A stretch of 64,000 nt of DNA, from positions 53,790,768-53,854,767 of the forward strand of contig CM043944.1 in NCBI GenBank assembly GCA_014529385.2, given 5' to 3'. The notes under the pieces were generated by a model that was given only the letters and a program-made list of their open reading frames with translations, was not told the DNA's origin and made no database searches. A program made the position numbers and the translations under genes. Each line of letters begins with the position of its first letter. The first letter of the stretch is position 1. This document shows, in pieces, positions 55,880-64,000 of the stretch. This DNA is from Adiantum capillus-veneris (Eukaryota; Streptophyta; Polypodiopsida; Polypodiales; Pteridaceae).

Positions 55880-58090
55880 TGATAGCCGTTTCTTGGCTAT
55901 CAAGAATCGCCATAGTGAGCTACCTCACCCTACCAAAATCACCCAAACACTATAGCGATCCCCACCCTTTTATTGTACATAGGCGTGTGTGAGTTAGGGG
56001 ACTTTCCCCATATCTCCTTAAAAACCCTCAGCTAGCTAGTTATTAGGCTAGTTGAGCCAAAATAAATAAATTAAAAAATAAAATAAAAATATATTATGTC
56101 CCATTTATATGAAAATATTTTATTTTATGGAGGACCTAGATATAGATATTTTTATTATTATTATCTTGGCATTTATTTATATATTTATACCTAGGTGTGC
56201 GTTATTTGCTAAAGTATGCTATATTTATTAACTCACCATTACCACAATTTTTCTTACCATTGTGCATACTCTTTATTATATAAATAAATATTTTCATGCA
56301 AGCCTCTCTAAATCTGGTGTGAACCCACTCTGAGAAAAAATCACAAAAAATTATTTCACCCTAGTCATTCCTTTTTACTAGGGAAGTATTTTCTACATGC
56401 ATTTTATCGTATCCCAAGTAAATAAATGGTATCAATCAAACAAATGATGCCCCCTCACTTGATTCCCCTTTAATTTCGTATATTTACCTTTTTTGTTTTA
56501 TATTTATATACAACTGACCCTATTCGAGATTCCATGAATTGTTTATATACTAACATGTTTTTTTCTCATCATATCCATAAATCATATTTGTGAAAAATGC
56601 AAATACAGTAATATTTTAAAACCCCTAGGAATCTATTAGGTCATGATCTCATACAAGGAGGGGCTCACTCTTGGAAGATTATGCAAATTCAACAAAAGGG
56701 GAGCCACTGAAGACTTTTGCAGGAGGAAAACTGACATTTTGATAAGATTTTTGACATCCACCTCCACCCTGAATTTGAAAAAGTGATCAAACAACCAAAT
56801 GTATCATGAGCTAAATAATGACCTCAAATTGTTTTATAGTTTTTGGAGCTACCAGGGGTGAGAGATGATTTTTTTGGTGGACCGTAGTCTGCCCACTTTT
56901 CTCACAAGTCACCCCTAGTCTTCTCTCACCTTCTTTTACACTTCTACACACACACGCACACACCCATTCTTCTCCATCCCTCATTCAAACATACACCTTC
57001 CATGACTTGTCTCATTCTCTTCACCATAACCCTCCCCTCTCATACCCATAGCTCTCTTTTGGAGCTCTACCTACATGAAGCATCTCCATATCTCTCTCCA
57101 TTACTCCCATATTACAATTTTATTTCACCTTTTCAAAAATTTGTAAAAAATTATCAACCTAACCATGCTTAACCTCTGCAAAATGGAGATTCTTTATCAA
57201 CAAAAACCCTTATTTTCTTTGCGGTGCAACTATGATGGCAGAGTGAAGAGAAGAAGTAGACCAACAGTCACTTTCGACAATCTATGCATGGGTGAGTCCA
57301 AGATTCCTCAAGGATTCACCATCTCAAGGGTTCATCTCATTCACCCCGCTTTTCTCAAACCTTCAACTTATTCTATCCGTTGTGGTTATATTATTAACCT
57401 TTTTTAGTGATTACTGGCACTGACTGCTAACCCTCTCTTGTAGATTGTATCCACTCTACTCTACCTTGGAGTAGGCAACCTCACACAAAAAATTACTCAC
57501 CTCTCTAAAATCTTCTCTATTTCTCCTCAATAATTCCCTCCTCTTGAGCCCACATCCATGTGACTCAAGAGACAAGGAAGCCCCACTCTCATAAGACCAT
57601 ATAGAAAATTTCATAAACATGTTTTTATGTAGATACTAGTTAGGAGATAATCCTAAAAGAGCTCTCCTCATAGAGCCCTTCCCCTTTGTAAAATTCATGG
57701 TCTCTACACTACTCCACACTACATTGAGCATATCATTCTCCATCTTAGTTGTAGGGGGGGAGAGAGAGCTCTCTATACGCCATTACTCATGGTGCATCTT
57801 TGAGCTAGCTATAGCATTGCAAGGGAGTGAGTGATTCATAGCTTCCAATCAAGATTGTACCTACTCTTGAACATTAATTGAATCTACAATTTGGGTACAA
57901 TCACAATCCAAAACTCTCTCTTGATTCTCTCCAATTCATGCTTGGAAAACTCCTCTCATTTGGTTTAAAGTGAAGTGTTCTCATTTTTGGGTTCTTTTGT
58001 AGTGTTTGCTTGTATTTGACCCAAGAGATCTTGTGTCTTTTTGTTGCTTGGGAAAAAATTATAAAACGGTTGTACAGTGAGAGGGTTCCC
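55880..58090 (+). repeat. Third Gypsy-B-type LTR, diverged and truncated at its 3' end
   Basis: Starts TGATAGCCGTTTCTTGG and follows the Gypsy-B LTR through CCTACCAAAATCACCCAAACA, GTACATAGGCGTG, GGCTAGTTGAGCC and CCTAGGTGTG at roughly 80% identity, with homology fading after about 57000. The LTR end (CGCCTCA in Gypsy-B) and its CT tract are absent. Sequence near 58100 already belongs to the minus-strand Ty3 remnant. The right boundary is approximate. Confidence 0.7.
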
Positions 58091-58134
58091 GTAACCCTAA
58101 TATAATGTATAAATCGCAACAGCATCAAACTTAA

Positions 58135-59270
58135 TTGTGTATCTTGACTCTCCTCAAAACTGTTTATACACCCCTTGCCAAACTAGCAATCGCTTCTTTT
58201 CTTTCTTTAAGAACTTTGCTTGATACAAAAGAACCAGGGAGCCTTTACCAAACTTCCTTGTCTTTAGATGACGATTGTGCCAAGCTTTTCTTCTTTGTTT
58301 CTTGATCTCCAAGGCCTTTTCTACTAATAGCCGCTCTTATTCCAATCTGTGAGTTGACTTGCCATTACTAAGTTTTGGTTTCTAGGGAAGTCTACTTTTA
58401 ACATGAGGCGAGCCATAGTGAAATTCAAATGGAGCCACTCCCTCTAGGCCAAAAGCCACCTGAAATGGGGAATGTTGAATGGTGGCTTTAAAAGAAGTCT
58501 GGCGTTCAAGATTGATGTTGGCCAAGAGGTCGGGTAAAGTTGACATGTTTTGCAAAGCAAGGATAGAAAAACCTTGCTAGTGCTTTCACCATGACCATTG
58601 ACCTGAGGATAGTTAGGAGCGGGACTTTCTGTGGAAAATCTTGTACCTGTCAAAAAGCCTGGTCAATAGCTCATTTACAAAGTGGGCTCCTTGATCACTG
58701 GTGATGTCTAATGGGCAAACAAACCTGCAAAAAATGTTCTCATACAAAAACTTTTCAATTGTGTTTGATGTGCAGTCAAGGGTTGCCACCACTTTCGCCC
58801 ATTTGGTAGCATAGTTTGTGGCTACTAGAAGATATCTTTTATTTCCTGGTTGGCCAACCAAATTGATTGGCCCAAAAAAATCCATACCCCATCTTTCAAA
58901 TGGAAGTCACATTAAAGAGATCTGCAAGGGACGGTTAGCCTAGAAAGTTGGTTTGGGAGCGCACCATTGGCAAGGATCACAAGATCGGGTGCATTGCATT
59001 GCATCTCGAAACATGTATGGCCACCACAATCCAGTGTGTAAAAGGCAATGGGCCTTGGTAGTGGCTGGTGATACCAAAGTGAGAATCTTCCAAAATATCT
59101 TGGACTTCATATGGCATGACATAACGGTGAACAATACCAAATGAACCACTTTTGTAGAGCGTGTTGCCAATTACAGTGTGAGGCTTACTTTTGATAAGCA
59201 ATATTCTCTTTTCCAAGCTTGATAAATCTGGTGGGTAAAAACCTGTAGACAAGAGATGCAAAACATCCAA
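58135..59270 (-). pseudogene. Gypsy-D integrase
   Basis: Contains DILEDSHFGITSHYQG and CDPCQWC (zinc finger remains), GLWWPYMFRDA, then the core MDFFGPINLVGQPGNKRYLL, ITSDQGAHFVNELL and NGHGESTSKVF, which carry the Asp, Asp and Glu positions. Three frames are needed to follow it. A C-terminal segment (KTRKFGKGSLVLLYQAKF, LVWQGVYKQF) runs to about 58135. Confidence 0.75.
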
Positions 59271-59377
59271 ATGCCAGTCTATGATAGGTAGTTCTTAAAA
59301 AGAAAGCTACCAAGGAGGTCGTCCTATACTCTTGTTGCTTACTTCCCTGACTCAATCCTGGAGAGATGGTTGGTTAT

Positions 59378-60300
59378 CTAATGCTCCTTGTCCGGGTGAA
59401 TGACAATCTCAAAGTCAAACTCATGAAACAGCAATAACCACCTCCAAACACGCTCGACAACTTGAGGCTTGTTGAGAGCTTGAGAACCTGGTGGTTGGTG
59501 ATGACTAAAAAGTGTACACCCAAAAGTAAAGCCTAGACTTTTGCAAAGGATAGATAATGGCCAAGGCCTCTCTCTTAGTGGTGCTATAGTTTCTCTCGGT
59601 CTTTGTGAGTAGTCAAATTGCATAGCGGATAGGCCAATCCAACATGTACTCCTTGTTAGGCTAGGTAGGGATTGTGCCTACAGATGTGATGTTGGCATCA
59701 GCATGCACACATGAAAAATAAGTGACCAATCTAGTGTGACTAAGATGGGTGCATGTGTGAGGCATTTCTTAAATAATTGAAGGCTAGTTCTTCTACAAAG
59801 GTCCACTAAAAAGGTTTTGGCTGGACTAGGGAGGCGAGATAGAGTCCTAGAGATATCAAAAATCATTCTAATAAACCGCCACTGATGATAGGCAATGTGG
59901 CCTACAAAGCTATGCACTCCTTTGGCATTGAATGGCCTAGGCATGCATAAGATGGCTATAACCTTTTTTGGGTCAAGGGCAAGTCCTTTAGCTGAGACAA
60001 TATGGCCCAACAAAGTACCTTGGGAGACCATAAAATGACACTTTGAGTTTCAAATTTACCTCTCGACAGCGAGAAAAAATGAGGGCCAATTGCTCCATAT
60101 GTTCTTTGAAACATTCCGCTGGACTTGCATAGCCTTGGGCAGAGAAGCAAGAAAAGTCATCCATGAAAATCCGCAAAAACTTGTTGAGGAAGGGCTTAAA
60201 CACAATGTAGGCCGCTAATCCGTTTGAAGACAAAGACTCCACACAATGTAGGCCGTTCTGTTCTAGGAAGTTAGTGCATTCTTCAAGCCAAAGGGCATCC
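59378..60300 (-). pseudogene. Gypsy-D reverse transcriptase and RNase H
   Basis: RT retains FKPFLNKFLRIFMDDFSCFS (YxDD box as FMDD), followed in another frame by GTLLGHIVSAKGLALDPKKV, SFVGHIAYHQWRFI and RRTSLQLFKKCLTHAPIL (RT-RNase H connection). RNase H at 59623-59378 has the HEFDFEIVIHPDKEH end. The upstream RT fingers are lost in a duplicated area (60200-60420). Confidence 0.75.
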
Positions 60301-60420
60301 GCTCAAAGACGAAGACTCAACTTGTTAAAGAAGGGCTCAAACACAATGTAGGTCGTTCTGTTCCAAGAAGATGGTGCATTTTTCAAGCCAAAGGGCATCC
60401 GCTTGAAGAGGGAAGACTCC
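60200..60420. repeat. Imperfect ~100-bp tandem duplication in Gypsy-D RT
   Basis: ACACAATGTAGGCCGTTCTG at 60241 and ACACAATGTAGGTCGTTCTG at 60341 head two related blocks that both contain CAAGCCAAAGGGCATCCGCT. A third partial copy begins near 60200. Confidence 0.75.
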
Positions 60421-60553
60421 ACATGGAGCAATAAAATTTGTCTAGATCCTATCATCTCCTAAAATGACCATCTGATTGTAACCATTGAAGTGATCCATAA
60501 AAATAAGCAGAGCATGGTCGGCTACATCTTCTAACACACCCTCAAAAAATGGT

Positions 60554-60721
60554 TTCAAAAATCCATCTAGGATAGTGACCTTATAGAGCTCTAAATTGAG
60601 GGTCATGTGTCGCTTCTAACCGTTTGAGGAGATCACTTTCAAAAATCCATCTAGGATAGTGACCTTATAGAGCTCTAAATTGAGGGTCAGGTGTCGCTTC
60701 TAACCGTTTGAGGAGCTCACT
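60554..60721. repeat. 84-bp tandem duplication in Gypsy-D
   Basis: TTCAAAAATCCATCTAGGAT at 60554 recurs at 60638, and the units differ at only about two positions. 84 bp equals 28 codons. The low divergence says it is recent relative to the rest of this element. Confidence 0.9.
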
Positions 60722-60939
60722 TTCTTCGCTAGGAACTATCCACGTGGGCAAGACCACCCCCTCTTATGGGGATTGTTCTACTTCTTTAGCTTCTTTCTTA
60801 TGGTCTTCATATTGTGCAATGCTAAGGGAAGACCTTCTATTGGATGGGTCAGCTCTGGATTCTCCAATTGGACCTTTCTATGCCTTGTGCTTGGTGTGGT
60901 GGTCCACATGGTATCATTAACTTAATTGTTGTGAAGTGC

Positions 60940-61137
60940 TCAAGTGTATTGTAGCCAAGGCCTATCAATAAGTAGAGGGAAGCCACCATCCACTTTTGGT
61001 AGATGGACCACCACAAAATCGAGCCAAAAGGTGAAATCTTCTGCTACCATTGGTACTTGTTCCACCACTCCCACTGGGCGAACTTTGTGCTGGTCATCCA
61101 AAGTGACAGTGAAAGTGGCGGTCTTGGTGGGCACCAA
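60940..61137 (-). pseudogene. Gypsy-D aspartic protease fragment
   Basis: A short minus-strand frame ends GGFPLLIDRPWLQYT, similar to the conserved LLGRPWL end of Ty3 proteases (Gly replaced by Asp), preceded by a hydrophobic strand-rich segment. The catalytic D-S/T-G was not found in this frame. Confidence 0.55.
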
Positions 61138-61956
61138 ACCAAGTAGTCAGATGGTGAACTATAGCATGAGGTTAATAACTGAGCTCCCATTTACAATCAC
61201 ACATGTAAACTGCTGGCCATAAATGGACACTATGAGGAGAGGGCTTTTATAGTCAATAAGCGGGGCTGGAAATCATGTATGACTCTTCAGAGGTAAGCGT
61301 GGGCAAGTGCCCGCCACTATTTGTGCCCAAGGGGTAGAGAGCTTGGACTGCCCTGGGGCCACTGTATGAGGACACATTGGGGACATTGGGGAATGGTAAC
61401 AACGGATGGGATGTACTAGGGCCTAAGTGGGTAGCCCAAGTGGCGCTCATGTGCATGGCAAAGGCTAGATTTTGGTGCAAATGATGGACGCCCTTCGAAT
61501 GGTAACAATCCTTGGCCTCATGACCCCCTTAACCACAAAACTTACCATTGGGCATTCTTGAGGTGGGTGGTCTGGGTTATTGCAATTTTTGCAACATACC
61601 TAGGCCCTAGCCTCTTACTGAGCTTTCAAATTTTCTAGCTCTCTTTTAAGTTGTGCCACCATATATGCCTGCTAAGTCGATTGAGTAGATGTTGCTATGG
61701 ACGTCTTTTCCTCTTGCAGTGCCCTCTGCAATTTTAGGTTTTCTAGCTCTCTTTTGAGAGGCAGCAGTCTGTCATCAATGGTAAGGTCATGCATAAGAAT
61801 AGTAGGCAAAGAGTTACTCTGGTGAGCCAGTAAATTACTCTTGCATATTTTATTGTGGTGGTGGCGGCAAAAAAATCGTCCTATGTAGCTTCAGTCCGTA
61901 GGGTTTCTTGAAGCTTTTGCTGAGACAAAGAGGGCAAGTTCTTCTCCACCCACTTC

Positions 61957-62360
61957 TTAACCATGAAATCTCTTGGTTGTTGGGGGTGGTTTGGCTATGA
62001 GGGATCTAGCCCATGTCATCAATATGGTGAAGGTTTCCCCAGGTCTTAACTCCAAGCTTTCCAACTGGTCCAAGGTCTTCTCCTTATAGACTCCCGATTG
62101 AAACTCAGCAGTGAATGCCACTTTGAGGGCATTTGAGTTGGTAATGTTGCACTCTAAAAAATGACTATACCACTTGTTGTCAGTCCCTCTATGGTGTAGG
62201 GAAAAGAACCATATAGACATCTTCTCAGTTTAGCCCCACGATTTCGACATAGTGATAAGAATTGCCTCACATGATCGATGGCATCCTCAAGAGATAGTCC
62301 CTTAAAAGTAGGAAACTTGATGCTAACCCTTGACAGAGGGGTTGTCAATTCATCCACCAT
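61957..62360 (-). pseudogene. Gypsy-D gag fragment
   Basis: Two overlapping minus-strand frames give IKFPTFKGLSLEDAIDHVRQ, then in another frame KWYSHFLECNITN and FTAEFQSGVYKEKTLDQLES, ending in LELRPGETF. These are typical capsid phrases of plant Ty3 gag. A frameshift near 62200 separates them. Confidence 0.65.
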
Positions 62361-62554
62361 GATAGGCCTGATGAGAGGGATGGATCTGGAGAAGAGTTTG
62401 GAGAGGGAGATGAGGGTAGGGATGGCAAAGGTGACCTTTCTGACTGATTGGGGGAAGGCTTGGGCGGAGGTAGAGGCAATGGTGCAAGCAAGGTAGCAGA
62501 AGGTGAGTACAAGTGATGATGGTGACGAATCTTCACGAGACTTTTGAAACGCAC

Positions 62555-64000
62555 TTCATTTGACTTAGAGCGAGTAGCAGGTATGCATAGATGCTAACAA
62601 GCATGCCTAGATGCAAAGACAAATTTCCTAAATCTTAGACTAAAATTTAGGGCAAGTGGTTGGAGCAGACACAAATGCCTATGGCACCCTAGAATGTGGC
62701 TACACTATTGGCTTGCCTCAATTTGGCTTCCTAGGTGGCTAGATTAGCTTGCAAGACCCGATAGAGCAGTCCCACTGGGCGGGCCAAGAAAAATGAAAGC
62801 AGTTGTAGTTGAAAATGGTGCACATTGCTCTCTAGTGGTGGATGCTCTGGATGCAGTATGCATGCTCAAACCAACAGAAAATATGAAAACATGAAAATAG
62901 AAAGACACCAAGAATTGAAACAGCAGCTAAGACAACCAGAAGCCCTCCAAGGCAACACCCTATACATAACCAAATGACCATACAGAGTCTAGTTTGGTTG
63001 TGTCCAACTCTGCCTAGTCCAGGACTACCACAACAAGGTAGTGGGGATGTAGAGGTTGAGGGGAAATGGAGAGTGCAATGGATGCAAAGTAGAAGAAACA
63101 ACTAAAATTACAATATAGCTAGCTAACACGACTACAAGGCTGACAGGCCCAACCTGCAGACAACAAAGGTGAAGCACCCAAAGGCTAGTACTGAAGAGTG
63201 TAGGCAAGTGCGCCAAATGTGACATACAATGGACTCTCACAAGTCAAGCGTATGGCAAAAACTATATCTGCTCTCCACACCATGTTGTATATATCCACAA
63301 GCCGAGGCCATCGTATGGTCACCATATATGCACTGCTATTAGAAAATGTCTAGCCAAGGAAGCTCATGGGCAATTGAAAATATCTTATGCTAGTGGTCTA
63401 GCGTAGCCCCTGGTGAGTCTGGCCACTAACCACCTAGCTGGCCACTAGCCCACAATCGCTCCGAGCCACCCACCAAGAACTGTTGCATGGTAGCTCATGA
63501 ATGTTGTGAAGGGGTGGCCATAGGATGGCCACACTCTGTATGAATGCTACCTCTTTGGCCTTGGTGATCCGAGCCCCACCTTGGTCGGCTGATGTGTCCA
63601 CATTGGACACCCGATGGTGGGTGGCCCAAGGGCAACTATGGTCCAACTGGAAGAGAATGTCCTCTAGAGCACGTCCACCAAGGTGGCCATACAAGTTGAG
63701 CCATGTGTAGCCCTATAGCCCTGCTACACACATAGAGGTTGTTTTGCCTCAATAAAGTGCAACACACACTACATGAAGGCTCCCAAGGATGTCAGATATG
63801 TCAATCTATGAACTTGCAGTGAGCTAAAACAAAAAAAAACACAGCTAGTAGATCTTGAGGCGTCTGTAGGGTACTTTCCTCTATGCATCTCAAAATGAAA
63901 TTTTGAGACACGGACAGCTTTGAAAGGGGGTTAAACCCTTGTGTAAAAGCTTTTGGGATCCCGTATGCCTCCACAATGAAATTTATAAAAAACAGCCTAA
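62555..64000. other. No gene recognised
   Basis: Could include the leader or 5' LTR of Gypsy-D (it lies upstream on the minus strand), but I find no primer site, TG...CA end or repeat partner here. Repeated GGCCAC/GTGGCC phrases occur at 63300-63700. Confidence 0.4.

Larger units (their letters stand above)
58100..62554 (-). mobile_element. Gypsy-D: degenerate Ty3/gypsy (Athila-like) element interior
   Basis: On the minus strand the order gag (62360-61957), protease (61137-60940), RT (about 60300-59990), RNase H (59700-59378) and integrase (59270-58135) is that of Ty3. Every domain is frameshifted or carries stops. RT has the FMDDFS active-site context typical of Athila-like elements. LTRs and primer site were not found, so the ends given are limits of recognisable coding sequence. 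Confidence 0.7.

Noticed and set aside
55880-58090. Complete solo LTR of the Gypsy-B type
   Set aside because: The 3' end and target duplication are missing.

Overview
The window looks like repeat-dominated nuclear DNA of a land plant with a large genome. Evidence for this is plant-type Ty1/copia and Ty3/gypsy LTR retrotransposons (including a Ty3 element with a second, archaeal-type RNase H), a hAT transposase, a Mutator-like MITE with 9-bp target duplications, non-autonomous LTR elements, and long dinucleotide microsatellites. I cannot name the species. Almost no convincing host gene is present. The only non-TE-like coding sequence is a broken kinase-like gene with a neighbouring unknown reading frame (1.8-4.1 kb, minus strand).

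Layout. 0-1.5 kb: hAT transposase pseudogene split by a solo LTR (731-1009) with 5-bp duplications. 1.8-4.1 kb: unknown ORF and kinase-like pseudogene. 4.5-5.4 kb: two tandem-repeat fields. 8.37-15.67 kb: a 7.3-kb non-autonomous LTR element (LARD-like) on the minus strand with 482-bp LTRs, tRNA-iMet-type primer site, TSD TTGGG and no pol. It holds long (TG)n tracts, a perfect 19-bp hairpin and a 559-bp Mutator-like MITE that carries a tRNA-like stretch. The flanks of this insertion read like the interior of an older Athila-like element whose primer site is at 16630-16650. 18.2-19.5 kb: minus-strand Ty3 gag/protease debris.

19.98-51.10 kb is one nested structure. Gypsy-A (plus strand, 5' LTR truncated, 3' LTR 48386-51100) was split by a Ty1/copia element (minus, 25229-47118, TSD GCTTA). 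The copia was itself split twice: by element C (minus, 25628-31238, TSD AAGCC, no pol, a CCHC protein and a long decayed ORF) and by Gypsy-B (plus, 31912-43084, 4-bp duplication GTAG). Removing the inserts restores reading continuity at the copia and Gypsy-A breakpoints. Gypsy-B is the youngest: its 2.6-kb LTRs are about 99% identical, and gag-pro and pol are open except for one in-frame TGA between protease and reverse transcriptase. Gypsy-A has TGA at the same place. Both elements also carry one or two small ORFs (70-75 codons) between primer site and gag that look related to each other at protein level. These leader ORFs and the shared TGA are the most novel-looking signals.

51.1-52.0 kb: DUF4283/zinc-knuckle-like LINE ORF1 debris next to the Gypsy-A 3' LTR. 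52.9-53.3 kb: a diverged tandem repeat. 55.88-58.1 kb: a third, diverged Gypsy-B-type LTR without its 3' end, abutting a decayed minus-strand Ty3 polyprotein (58.1-62.5 kb, Athila-like). 62.6-64 kb: nothing recognisable.
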